DNA of 64,000 bases from the NCBI GenBank assembly GCA_963781955.1, contig CAWAHU010000001.1, positions 1,054,001 through 1,118,000 of the forward strand, written 5' to 3'. Both the position numbers and the translations under genes were made by a program. Source of the DNA: Bog-473 sp963781955. Lineage in GTDB: Bacteria > Actinomycetota > Acidimicrobiia > Acidimicrobiales > RAAP-2. Positions 1 through 7,869 of the stretch are shown piece after piece; positions within the stretch are counted from its first letter, which is position 1, and every line of letters begins with the position of its first letter. A model generated the notes under the pieces. It saw only the letters and a program-made list of their open reading frames with translations. It was not told the origin of the DNA and made no database searches.

Positions 1-1139
1 ACGAGGTCATACCGCTGGGTGTCGGCGGTGAAGTCCGTGGTCGTTCGGTCGATGACACGGACGGCGCCAAGTCTGGCGACGAGGTCGACCTGTTCGCTGC
101 TGCACACCGCCGTCACCCGAGCTCCTAGGCTCTTGCAGATCTGCACGGCAGCCGAACCGATGGCACCCGTGGCACCGTAGACGAGGACCTCGGTGCCGTC
201 GTGGACGTCGGCAGCTCGGATGTAGGCGAGGGCGTAGTGCGATCCCTCCGTCGCCGGCGCCATCACCTTGAAATCCAGATCACTCGGCATCTTCGCGACC
301 GCTGCGTCCTGGCCGATGGAGAGATACTCGGCGTGACATCCGAATCGGGCATCGTCGTAGCCGAAGACTCCGTCACCGACGGAGAAGCGGCTGACATCGG
401 GGCCGATCGCCTCGACGATCCCCGCAAACTCGTTGCCGAGGATGGATCGCTTTGGCTTTGTCAGCCCAGTGAAGCCCCGGATGAACCACGGGTGAGCGGC
501 TCGAAATCCGCAGTCGGTCCGGTTAACCGTCGTCGCGTGGACTCGCACGAGCAATTCGCCTGAATCCGGTACCGGCCGGAGGACGTCCGTGACGTGCACG
601 ACCTCAGGGGGACCGTAGCGGCTCGCAACAGCGGCCTTCATCATCGCGAGAATGCCCATTGACCGAGGACCCCCGATTGTGGGCGCCGGTTCCAAGACGA
701 CAACCGCGGTCTCCGTTGAACGGCGTGCAGCGTAGGCGTCCAGGTTCTTGTCGATCTCTCGCCACCGTGACCACAGACGCTCCCGCTCCTCCCCGCTAGC
801 CGCCCGGGCTTTGACCCGACGCGGCCCGTCCGCAAGATCGACCCGAACGTCGGGGTGGGCCTGCAGGTTCAGCCACCATGCCGGCTCGCCCTCGCCCCAA
901 CCGTTCATGGCCATGGTGACGAGGTTCGGCCCATCTTGGAAGTAGCCGACCATGACGCTGCGTTCGAGGCCGGTCCGCCGGCCGACAGTGTTGAGGCGCA
1001 TGGCGCCCCAGCCGTTCGGCTTCGGCCGCCACAGCCCCACACGACCGCCGGTCAGACGGTACAGACGGCGATGGGCGAACCAGAAACGCCGTATGAACCA
1101 GCGACGAAGAGGTCGTGGCTTGGCATTCGAGACGGGCAT
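1..1139 (-). CDS. Deazaflavin nitroreductase-type domain fused to zinc-independent MDR oxidoreductase (partial)
   Basis: One reading frame runs from ATG 1139 past the left window edge with no stop (at least 379 residues). An AAGGAG ribosome site lies 8 bases upstream of this start. Residues about 20-155 match the Ddn/DUF385 F420-dependent nitroreductase family, with NTVGRRTGLER, a P-x-WW-LNL segment and the usual ending in AYAARRSTETAVVVLEP. After a linker of about ten residues, a complete medium-chain dehydrogenase begins at MKAAV (residue 167), with GNEFAGIVEAIG and a YGATGAIG nucleotide-binding loop near residue 322. The usual catalytic zinc ligands are absent, so a quinone-oxidoreductase-like NADPH enzyme is likely. 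Internal starts at 659, 644 and 641 could also make the MDR part alone, but none has a good ribosome site. The in-frame junction is seen directly; a joint function is inferred. Confidence 0.8.
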   Translation of the reverse strand, partial: MPVSNAKPRPLRRWFIRRFWFAHRRLYRLTGGRVGLWRPKPNGWGAMRLNTVGRRTGLERSVMVGYFQDGPNLVTMAMNGWGEGEPAWWLNLQAHPDVRVDLADGPRRVKARAASGEERERLWSRWREIDKNLDAYAARRSTETAVVVLEPAPTIGGPRSMGILAMMKAAVASRYGPPEVVHVTDVLRPVPDSGELLVRVHATTVNRTDCGFRAAHPWFIRGFTGLTKPKRSILGNEFAGIVEAIGPDVSRFSVGDGVFGYDDARFGCHAEYLSIGQDAAVAKMPSDLDFKVMAPATEGSHYALAYIRAADVHDGTEVLVYGATGAIGSAAVQICKSLGARVTAVCSSEQVDLVARLGAVRVIDRTTTDFTADTQRYDL

Positions 1140-1402
1140 GTGTGCTCCTTCGTGACTTCTTCGGTGAGCGCCCTTGGCGTGCGATGCCGTCACTCAATAT
1201 TCGTCCGGCGGCCTGGCGTCGGCCAGGGTCGAAGGTCTCCACTACGACTACAACGAACCCGCCGGGCCACCCATATCAAAGAGATCTGCGACCTTCGAGG
1301 TGTCTCATAACGACGCCCCTGCGGGCCGACGGTGTCCCCATGGTGCCTGATTGAGACTTTGAGCAGACCCTGCGGGTGATCCGTAGCGTTGAGAGGTCCT
1401 GA
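1140..1402. other. Intergenic DNA, nothing recognised
   Basis: No coding frame with family similarity was seen here. The stretch separates the start of the fusion gene from the truncated IS110 copy and may hold the promoter of the fusion gene. Confidence 0.4.
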
Positions 1403-1404
1403 CG

Positions 1405-1427
1405 GGCAGGCTCTCTTTGTGCCTGCC
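1405..1427 (+). other. Hairpin just upstream of the IS110 remnant
   Basis: GGCAGGC (1405-1411) and GCCTGCC (1421-1427) are perfect inverted repeats around a 9-base loop. Intact IS110 elements encode a structured bridge RNA in the non-coding left end, so this is a possible remnant of one. The transposase beside it is truncated and no guide loops can be assigned. Confidence 0.3.
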
Positions 1428-1441
1428 GCCGGCTGGTCCGG

Positions 1442-2323
1442 TTGGCTTTCTTTCGAAGTGCCTCCCGTCTGGATCTCGCCGCGATGTGGCTCGAAGAGGA
1501 GTGTGCGCTCGTCGATGCCGGTGAGCACGTCGTCGATGTCCCGCCGACGTTGGCCTCGAGGGTTCGGGTCCTCGGCACCGGTCGCTCGGAGAAGAACGAC
1601 CCCAACGACGCACTCTCCGTGGCGATTGCGGCCCTGCGCTCTGACTCTCTGCGTCAGGTCGAGGTCGCCGACCACGCCGAGATCATGCGGCTGTTGGCCA
1701 AGCGGAACCATGATCTCGGCCGGATGCGGGCCCGGTTGATCTGCCGGCTTCACAACGCCCTGGCTGACCTCTCACCGGGAGGAATGGCCAAGGAACTCGA
1801 CGTTTCCGACGCCGATCGGCTCCTCGAGAGCTATGAGCCGGTGACCCCGATCGAGCACATGCGACACCAGCTCGCTCGAGAGCTCGTCGACGATGTGCGG
1901 CGCCTCGACACTTTGATCAAGGAGTCGCACCGCCGGATCCGCACTGCGGTCCGGGCCTCGAAGACTTCACTGACGGAGGTCTATGGCGTCGGTCCCATCG
2001 TTGCCTGCATGGTGATGGGTCACACCGGTGACGTTGGGCGCTTCGCCAACCGGGACCACTTCGCCGCATATGCGGGAGTGGCTCCGATCGAGCACTCCTC
2101 TGGAGGTCGCATCGCTCACCGGCTCTCGCGTCGGGGCAATCGAAGACTCAACAACGCCATCCACATCGCCGCTCTCACCCAGATCCGCAATCCCGGAACG
2201 GATGGTCGGATCTACTTCGAGCGCAAGGTGGCCGAAGGCAAGACCAAGCGGGAGGCACTGCGATCCCTGAAGCGCCACGTCTCGAACGCCATCTTCCATC
2301 AGCTCGTCCTCGACGCTCGATAA
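1442..2323 (+). pseudogene. IS110-family transposase, 5'-truncated
   Basis: The 293-residue frame matches IS110 transposases from about DAGEHVVDVPPTLASRVR onward. It keeps the DPNDA segment, which carries the last two acidic residues of the DEDD RuvC-like domain. It also keeps the C-terminal Tnp domain with YGVGPIVACMV, FAAYAGVAPIEHSSGG (the likely catalytic serine region) and RRGNRRLNNAIH. Family members are about 350-420 residues, and the N-terminal part with the first Asp and the Glu is missing. The frame opens after a stop at 1400-1402 and has only a TTG as a possible start, so the copy is probably dead. The sequence before residue 20 does not look like IS110, which places the truncation point near 1495. 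Confidence 0.8.
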
Positions 2324-2631
2324 GGGGCCCGGGAGGACACTAGGGAACGACTCATAGCTGCGTGGTCGGCTCTGCACCCTGAAGGCCGGCTCTTTAGCGA
2401 AGTCACCCCCGGACCCACTCCGAGCCTATGCATTTATGCCGTCTCGTGACGGGTGGACTCGTCGCGCCCAGAACGACCTGGAATTGGGGTGTTGACCCAA
2501 AGAGGATTCGTACGGGGCAGTCTCTAGGCGCATCGGCCACCTGGAATGAAATGACGGCAGCGCGGGGCTAGACGGGCAAAACTGCTGACTCGGCCGGCAC
2601 AACGCCGGTCAAAGACGAGCGGCGGTAGGCC
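2324..2631. other. Intergenic DNA with a short segment repeated at 18056
   Basis: No gene was recognised. The stretch 2470-2515 contains AGAACGACC and TTGACCCAAAG followed by GATTCGTAC and GGGGCA. These blocks recur in the same order at 18056-18105, so both may come from one mobile element. Confidence 0.4.
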
Positions 2632-2844
2632 ATGACCCAAATCGGACCTTGCGCTCTGTGTGGCGAGCCAGCCGACCGCGTGGCTGACTTCGCACCGAAC
2701 GAGCCGCTGTACCTGTGCGAGCAATGCCTGGCGAGTTGGGCCCTGGACGCGCTCGCTGAGGAACTCCGGTGCCGTGGCGTCGATCAGCCGACCGTCGACA
2801 GGTACGTATCGGAAGCACAACACCACACCCCCGGCTCAGCTTGA
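2632..2844 (+). CDS. Small Cys-pair (zinc-ribbon-like) protein
   Basis: This is a 70-residue hypothetical protein with two CxxC pairs, CALC near residue 7 and CEQC near residue 29. That arrangement suits a small zinc ribbon. The acidic, leucine-rich C-terminal half ends in a helix-like segment. No family was recognised. The start is the first ATG and has only a weak upstream purine run. It stands alone between the IS110 remnant and a broken VOC fragment, so it could itself be a remnant. Confidence 0.45.
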   Translation: MTQIGPCALCGEPADRVADFAPNEPLYLCEQCLASWALDALAEELRCRGVDQPTVDRYVSEAQHHTPGSA

Positions 2845-2861
2845 CCCATCTTGTAAACGGC

Positions 2862-2981
2862 CGGTCCACCGAGCACACTCCGGTGGCCGATGTGGGCGAC
2901 GGAATCGTTACAGCGACGGTTCGAACGCCCGACGGCACCATCCTCGGGATGATCTTCAATCCGAACTTCAATCTCGGCTGA
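2862..2981 (+). pseudogene. C-terminal fragment of a VOC/glyoxalase-family protein
   Basis: About 40 codons ending at the stop 2979-2981 read VADVGDGIVTATVRTPDG followed by LGMIFNPNF. This is the typical last strand and tail of VOC-superfamily proteins. The first three quarters of the domain cannot be found upstream in any frame, so this is a relic. It lies directly after the small Cys-pair gene. Confidence 0.55.
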
Positions 2982-3056
2982 AGCGGCAAGAGGAACTGGC
3001 TTCTGTGGTTCCAGAGTGCCCCACCATCCCCGGCGATCGGGGCTACCCGGTCGAGG

Positions 3057-3509
3057 TCAACGACAAGAGAGATCGAGGGTGAACGCACTGGCATCGGGAT
3101 AGTGGCCGTAAGCCTCGATTCGACGGTAACCCCGTCCCGTATAGAGAGCCTCGGCCTCCGGTTGGAGGGGTCCGGTCTCCAAGATCAGGTGGGCGTAACC
3201 AGTCTCCCAAGCAGCGTCTTCGAGAGTTTGCAGCACGCGGGTGCCCAACCCGCGCCGCCGGTATAGCGGGCTTGTCCACATCCTCTTCACCTCACAGGTG
3301 CCCCTTCTGTAGCGGCGGAAGCCCCCACCGGCCGCGGTAGTCGGCCCGTCCATGAGCACGATGAACAGCCCGGCAGGAGGGTCGAATTCGACCTCGCTGG
3401 TCCTCGTCATCTCGATGTTCTCGCCGTATCGCGTGTCGTACTCGTCGCTCAATCCGACCAGCACGGGCTCCACCTCTACGTCGCCCAACCGGACCCGTCG
3501 TATCTCCAT
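3057..3509 (-). CDS. GNAT family N-acetyltransferase
   Basis: About 150 residues from ATG 3509 (MEIRRVRLGDVEVEPVL). The acetyl-CoA motif A is present as RRRGLGTRVLQTLEDAAW, preceded by a CEVKRMWTSPLYR strand and followed by HLILETGPLQPEAEALY and the closing YTGRGYRRIE strand, so the GNAT fold is complete. The frame is open to 3704, but the extra N-terminal residues do not resemble the family, and I prefer 3509. The substrate cannot be inferred. A 9-bp inverted repeat lies about 120 bases upstream. Confidence 0.75.
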   Translation of the reverse strand: MEIRRVRLGDVEVEPVLVGLSDEYDTRYGENIEMTRTSEVEFDPPAGLFIVLMDGPTTAAGGGFRRYRRGTCEVKRMWTSPLYRRRGLGTRVLQTLEDAAWETGYAHLILETGPLQPEAEALYTGRGYRRIEAYGHYPDASAFTLDLSCR

Positions 3510-3626
3510 TGCCGAGATACTCGCCCATCGTCCACTGCGACGCATCCTCCCCCGTCCCGGCGGTTTGGGGCAGTGCGACCATTGCGAGCGCCACAGCGGC
3601 ACTGGCTCCGAGCTCCGGGCTCCGGG

Positions 3627-3652
3627 CTCCAACACTCGCAGGGGTGTTGGAG
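3627..3652. repeat. Perfect 9-bp inverted repeat
   Basis: CTCCAACAC (3627-3635) and GTGTTGGAG (3644-3652) flank an 8-base loop, upstream of the acetyltransferase start. It could be an operator or a hairpin. There is no T-run to make it a clear terminator. Confidence 0.5.
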
Positions 3653-3746
3653 TGAGATACTCATGGCAGCGGTTGGGATATCTGATGTTTACCTCGTGGA
3701 CCATTTCTCAGTGAACGACTAGCAGGGCTTCGAGTATCCGACCGAT

Positions 3747-4217
3747 GTGACCGCGTCATGTCTCGCGGATCTGTTTGCCGACAGTTTCGTTCGTCCGATG
3801 GGCTGGTCCCGTCGCATCTTTGGCGAGGCGGGATTGATTACTCCGACAAACCGCAGGATGGTCCACATCGTCCATGTCCAACTCCAATTTCTGGCGACGG
3901 CACTGTGGAGCCTCGAGCATCACGGACTCATTGCGAGTTTCGAGAAGGTGCCTTCCGCCTCGAATCTCTTGGGGCGTATCGGTGAGCACGAGTTGATGAT
4001 CCAAGGACTGGGTGAGGGTGAGGATCTGGTGGGCCTCGAGAGACTAGTGCTGTCCGCCCTTCCCGGAACGCCCGTGGTTGCTAAGGACCTGTTGTACCTC
4101 GACGCCTTTGACATCGTTCCTGTTGACGCACTTCTCGTTCCGGTTCAAGAGGAAGCAGTCGCGGGCCAAATGTCCTGGTCCTTCCGGAGCGTGAAGATCG
4201 AGTTCCGCAATCCCTGA
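3747..4217 (+). CDS. Hypothetical protein
   Basis: A 156-residue frame from a GTG codon. I recognise no family. The composition is protein-like: a hydrophobic segment (VQLQFLATALWSLEHHGL) near residue 43, then an acidic stretch (LGEGEDLVGLERLVLSALPG) near residue 88 and a C-terminal strand-rich part. No ribosome site supports the start, and later starts are possible. It lies just left of the IS1182-type insertion. Confidence 0.4.
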   Translation: MTASCLADLFADSFVRPMGWSRRIFGEAGLITPTNRRMVHIVHVQLQFLATALWSLEHHGLIASFEKVPSASNLLGRIGEHELMIQGLGEGEDLVGLERLVLSALPGTPVVAKDLLYLDAFDIVPVDALLVPVQEEAVAGQMSWSFRSVKIEFRNP

Positions 4218-4457
4218 GCTGGTCGGTGCGCGCGCGCTACGAAATCCGGGAGATGGCCAGAAGATCGCTCGAGGCTCAGTTCAGATCTGCCGATGAGGCA
4301 GGGCTGTTTGGTCGCGACCAACCCGAACAGTTCAAGAGAGTTCGGAAAACGTGCGCGCTCCCGTTCAAGAGGATTAGAGGGCTCGGCAGTGGTTCGAGCG
4401 GTTAATGGGAGAGGGGCAGTGGTTGAACCAAACTTGCCTTAGTCCACTCGCGGTCAC

Positions 4458-4476
4458 CTAGGAGACTGTTGAACAA
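4458..4476. repeat. Left terminal inverted repeat of the IS1182-type element
   Basis: CTAGGAGACTGTTGAACAA, identical to the reverse complement of 6198-6216. Confidence 0.85.
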
Positions 4477-4626
4477 TCCCCATTCGAGGCGTATGTTCGA
4501 GCTTGCAAGTCCGGGCTATGTCCGAACCGGAGCGCCGGCATGAAATGGGTTGAAGCCGGCCACCCTGGATGGGCTGTGCCCGAGGTGAGGTCCCATTTTT
4601 GACGACCCGGGCTTGCGCGCCCGATC

Positions 4627-6189
4627 TCAGATGGCCCCGAGCTGCCACCTTCCGTGATGGACCAAGCCGAGGTTGACCAACCGGCGCAGGTTGAGGGCGG
4701 CGACTCGATGCGAGAGACCGAGCTGATTGCGCTCGACGCCGCGGAAGTGGACTCGTCGGTTCCCGTGGGTGACGAGCCACGCGATGGAGCGCTCGACCAT
4801 GGGGCGCCAACGTCGGTACTCCTCGAGCGTGACCCCTTCTTTCCATTGACGACGGGCGGCAGCAAGCTCGTGGTCCTGGGGATGGACGATTGTCTTGAGG
4901 CCACGCTGTGAAGTGGTGCAGCGCTCTCGGAGCGCGCAGCCTGTGCACTTGGCGCCAAAGGTTGCCTGGCCTCTTGGGGCGATGGGAACGGTGATGCCGG
5001 CCGGACACGTCATCGTGCGGGCTTGGTGATCGACGGCGAAATCGTCACGGCAGAACCCACCGGGGACCGCGCGTCGCAACGGAATCGGCTTGATCAACTG
5101 GCGATGACCGCGGGCTCGCAGCTCGGCCCGGGTCTTGCCTGACCCATAGGCCGAGTCGGCCAGGACCTCGAGTCCGTCGGGCTCTGTGGCCACCAGATCG
5201 AGTGCGGTTTTGGCGTCCGAGACATTGGCCGGGGTGACGATGGCCGAGGTGACGAGTCCCGTCTCGGGCTCGACGGCGATGTGGGCTTTGTAGCCGTCTC
5301 GGTATTCAGATCGTGACTTGTGCATGTGGCGGGTCTCGGGATCGACGACCGAAATGACCCGGTCAGGGGCCACCTTTTGCGCGATCTGCCAGGTGCCATC
5401 TTCTCCTTGTTCGACGTCTTGGCCGGCGACCAGAGCCAGCAGTCCGAGAGCCGAATTGGCCTCGTCATCTTCGCTCTCGTCCGCAAAGGCGGCGAGCAGG
5501 GTCAGGGCATCGGTGACCAGCCCGTCGACCAGAGCGGCCTTCGCCACTGGGTCGTCCCAGCTAATCAGCGGCTTGTCCGCCGAGTCGTAGTCGTGGGCGG
5601 AAAGTGCGACGTGCATCGCACCGGGGACGACCCTGCGCACCCGGCGGACGGCGGCGATCAGCTGGGTGACGGTGTCTTGGGTGGCCACGGCATCGTCGAG
5701 CAGGGTCGAGTCGAGGGCCCGGCGGGTCTTGCCCTTCAGGACCCCGGTGGCGTCGATGACAGAGCGCACCGCATCGAAGATCCGCTCGGGCTTGTCGGAC
5801 TTGCGCAGCCTCGTCCGCCAATACGTGAGGACCGAGAAGTCGAACCCCTCGTCATCGAGGGCCAGCCCGCAGGCCACCTTCCAGCTGATCCGGTCCCGCA
5901 GGGCCCGGGCGGCGTCCCGATCGGACAATCCCTCGAGGGCCTGGAGCACCATGACGGACGCCACCACATCAGCCGGGATCGACGGTCGACCACGACCCGA
6001 GGGGAACAGATCCTCGAACATCTCGTCGGGGAACAGCTCGTGGCGATGATCAGCCAGGAACGCCTCGACGCTGCCTTCGGGAACCAGCTGACGGCACAGG
6101 GCGGCGGCGTCGAGTAGTTCCGGGTTGGATTCGCTTCGTCCTTGCACCTGCCAATTCTCGACGATCCCGGCCCAAATCGCGAGCACCAA
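4627..6189 (-). CDS. IS1182-family DDE transposase
   Basis: A 520-residue protein of normal length for the family. The N-terminal part has the DLFPSGRGRPSIPADVVASV segment typical of IS1182 and related transposases. The likely catalytic triad is Asp160 (LDSTLLDD), Asp345 (LADSAYG) and Glu466 (MVERSIAWL). Four cysteines between residues 395 and 424 match the Cys cluster of this group. The TTG at 6189 lies just inside the right inverted repeat and is the longest start; a later GTG is possible. The gene fills the element and should catalyse its cut-and-paste movement. Confidence 0.9.
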   Translation of the reverse strand: MVLAIWAGIVENWQVQGRSESNPELLDAAALCRQLVPEGSVEAFLADHRHELFPDEMFEDLFPSGRGRPSIPADVVASVMVLQALEGLSDRDAARALRDRISWKVACGLALDDEGFDFSVLTYWRTRLRKSDKPERIFDAVRSVIDATGVLKGKTRRALDSTLLDDAVATQDTVTQLIAAVRRVRRVVPGAMHVALSAHDYDSADKPLISWDDPVAKAALVDGLVTDALTLLAAFADESEDDEANSALGLLALVAGQDVEQGEDGTWQIAQKVAPDRVISVVDPETRHMHKSRSEYRDGYKAHIAVEPETGLVTSAIVTPANVSDAKTALDLVATEPDGLEVLADSAYGSGKTRAELRARGHRQLIKPIPLRRAVPGGFCRDDFAVDHQARTMTCPAGITVPIAPRGQATFGAKCTGCALRERCTTSQRGLKTIVHPQDHELAAARRQWKEGVTLEEYRRWRPMVERSIAWLVTHGNRRVHFRGVERNQLGLSHRVAALNLRRLVNLGLVHHGRWQLGAI

Positions 6190-6197
6190 CAGCGGAT

Positions 6198-6216
6198 TTG
6201 TTCAACAGTCTCCTAG
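6198..6216. repeat. Right terminal inverted repeat of the IS1182-type element
   Basis: TTGTTCAACAGTCTCCTAG, the exact reverse complement of 4458-4476. Confidence 0.85.
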
Positions 6217-6572
6217 CCCGAAAGTGCCGGACGGGGGCACCCGCATGGGCGAAGGTCGGCCGGGGCGCGGGCACAGAGCATGGACGACCCCGTGCACTTG
6301 GTGGCGGAAAGAGAACGTCACCATCGACGTACCCCGGCCGAGATAAGCCATCTAGGCCAGCGAGTTTCTTCGGCCGGGAGCGCGCCCGTCCGAGATCATG
6401 GAAAGCCGGCGGCATCTCGAAGGGGTACGCCTCGCAGGTGCGAGCCGGGAAGTACACACGCCGCACGTCTCGACGTGGGACGGCGCTAGGTGCTTGGGTT
6501 AGTCGATCGCAAACAGCGACTGACTTCGGAACTCGAGCCAGACCCATGTGCCCAGGCATGAGTGAGAAGCTA
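6217..6572. other. Intergenic DNA, nothing recognised apart from a short repeat motif
   Basis: No gene was recognised. The motif ACGGGGGCACCC at 6231-6242 recurs at 9109 and 15023. Confidence 0.35.
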
Positions 6573-6599
6573 CGACTTCGTCTTCAGGCGACGAAGTCG
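6573..6599 (-). terminator. Hairpin downstream of the nucleotidyltransferase gene
   Basis: CGACTTCGTC (6573-6582) and GACGAAGTCG (6590-6599) form a perfect 10-bp stem with a 7-base loop. It lies about 90 bases beyond the stop of the minus-strand gene at 6689. No T-run follows, so termination is inferred only from the stem and its position. Confidence 0.45.
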
Positions 6600-6688
6600 C
6601 CCTTAGACGCTTCAACGAGGTCCAGCAGTTCGCGGATGTGTCGATTCAGGCCGCAAACCGATGCCGATCCTCACCAGCCGTGCCCCGG

Positions 6689-7474
6689 TCAGAGGTCGTC
6701 GATCGGCGGCTCACCGTCGAGCCAGTTCCACTCGCTGTCCAGCATGAACTGGGTCGACCAACCGGCCGGGGCCTGCGGCCACTCCCGGAACAGGAGCAGC
6801 GACACCACGACCGCCTCGGCGGCGACCGGGGTCCGCTCGATCGCCAGGGCGCGCACCAGGTCGACGAAGTCGTCGGGACGGTCGGGCACCTCGGCGACGG
6901 TGCGCAGCAGCCACTTGTGGTACGGGTACAGCACTCGGTTGTGGGCCAGCACCAGGCGGCAGGCGAACAGCGCCAGCCGGCTCGCCGCCCACCCAGCGAG
7001 GTACGGGTCGTCGCGCTTGGCCGCCTCGCCCACGTACCACTGGGCGGCCTGGGCCTGCGCGAGGAAGCGGGCCATGCGCTGTTCGACGCCGGCCTCGAGA
7101 TAGGTGGCCGCCGCGTGCACCAGCGCATCGATCGACGGGTCGGTCGACCAGGCCACGATCGCCCCCAGGAACGCCGATCGGGCCGGCTCGCTGCCTCGCT
7201 CAATGACGGCTTCGAGGAAGGCCCGGTCGACGTACTTGGCATCGACGTAGCCACCCTCGTACTCGCAGAGCTCGGTGGAGAAGAAGGTGAGCTCGCCGCT
7301 GGCTCGGCGACGGGCGAACGCCTCATCGGTGACGATCACGAACCCGTCGACGTCGCTGTCGGCGAGGCCATACCCCTTGGTCAGCGAACCGGCCACCACC
7401 ACGGCGAGCACCTCGTCGTCGTCGGCGGCGGCCTCGGCCCAACGCTCGATGGCGTCTCGATGATGCTGCTGCAC
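6689..7474 (-). CDS. Nucleotidyltransferase-domain protein
   Basis: A 261-residue protein with the minimal nucleotidyltransferase signature GSLTKGYGLADSDVDG at residues 29-44, that is GS followed by the metal-binding DxD. The C-terminal two thirds is helical, with paired Trp/Tyr and Arg residues (AQWYVGEAAKRDDPYLAGW) as in aminoglycoside or hypothetical NTase partners. The GTG start at 7474 is supported by GGGAGGGA just upstream. The substrate is unknown; transfer of a nucleotide to a small molecule or protein is the family role. Confidence 0.75.
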   Translation of the reverse strand: MQQHHRDAIERWAEAAADDDEVLAVVVAGSLTKGYGLADSDVDGFVIVTDEAFARRRASGELTFFSTELCEYEGGYVDAKYVDRAFLEAVIERGSEPARSAFLGAIVAWSTDPSIDALVHAAATYLEAGVEQRMARFLAQAQAAQWYVGEAAKRDDPYLAGWAASRLALFACRLVLAHNRVLYPYHKWLLRTVAEVPDRPDDFVDLVRALAIERTPVAAEAVVVSLLLFREWPQAPAGWSTQFMLDSEWNWLDGEPPIDDL

Positions 7475-7869
7475 GGTCCCTCCCGGTCGACACGATCATC
7501 GCAGGCGGTACCACCGGCGGGTGCGTCATCTGCAACACAGCACCCGTAAACTGCACGTGAATCATAGAGGCTTGGCCTAACAGCACCTCTGGCTGATCCA
7601 ACAAAGACTTGTGAGGGTCGATTTTGTTCGTGTCGGAGGACCGGTCGACCCTGGCGCTACACCAGCCCTGCTCAAGGGGAGACTCCTGCTCAAGGCGGTT
7701 TGAGCACGGCCGTGGTCGTGCCCCCAGGCCGGCGAAGTGGGGCATCCCCTCTCGCTTACCGTCCAATCGGCGCTGTGCTGGACATGGCGAACGAGGAAGG
7801 CGGATCCTTGTACTGGCCCGGTGGCCGAAGGTGGCCGTCTTAGGGGCCACTCAAGGAAGGAGCACTCTC
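7475..7869. other. Divergent intergenic region with a short direct repeat
   Basis: About 395 bases between the divergently transcribed nucleotidyltransferase and formate dehydrogenase genes. CCTGCTCAAGG occurs twice, near 7668 and 7685, about 17-18 bases apart, which could be a regulator site. CCGGCGAAGTGGGGCA (7729-7744) recurs exactly at 14518. No gene was seen. Confidence 0.45.

Larger units (their letters stand above)
4458..6216. mobile_element. IS1182-family insertion sequence, apparently complete
   Basis: The 1.76-kb element is bounded by perfect 19-bp inverted repeats (4458-4476 and 6198-6216, CTAGGAGACTGTTGAACAA and its complement) and carries one full-length transposase on the minus strand. 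Both outer ends begin with the palindrome CTAG. CTAG may therefore be the duplicated target, with the true terminal repeat starting at GAGACTG. Intact ends and an open transposase suggest a recent insertion. Confidence 0.85.

Noticed and set aside
641..1242. Minus-strand frames at 641-835 and 796-1242
   Set aside because: They lie in the wrong frame over the nitroreductase-type domain and show no family pattern.
2915..2945. GGTTCGAA resembling a tRNA T-arm
   Set aside because: No acceptor or anticodon stems can be built around it; it lies in the VOC fragment. No tRNA or rRNA was found in the window.
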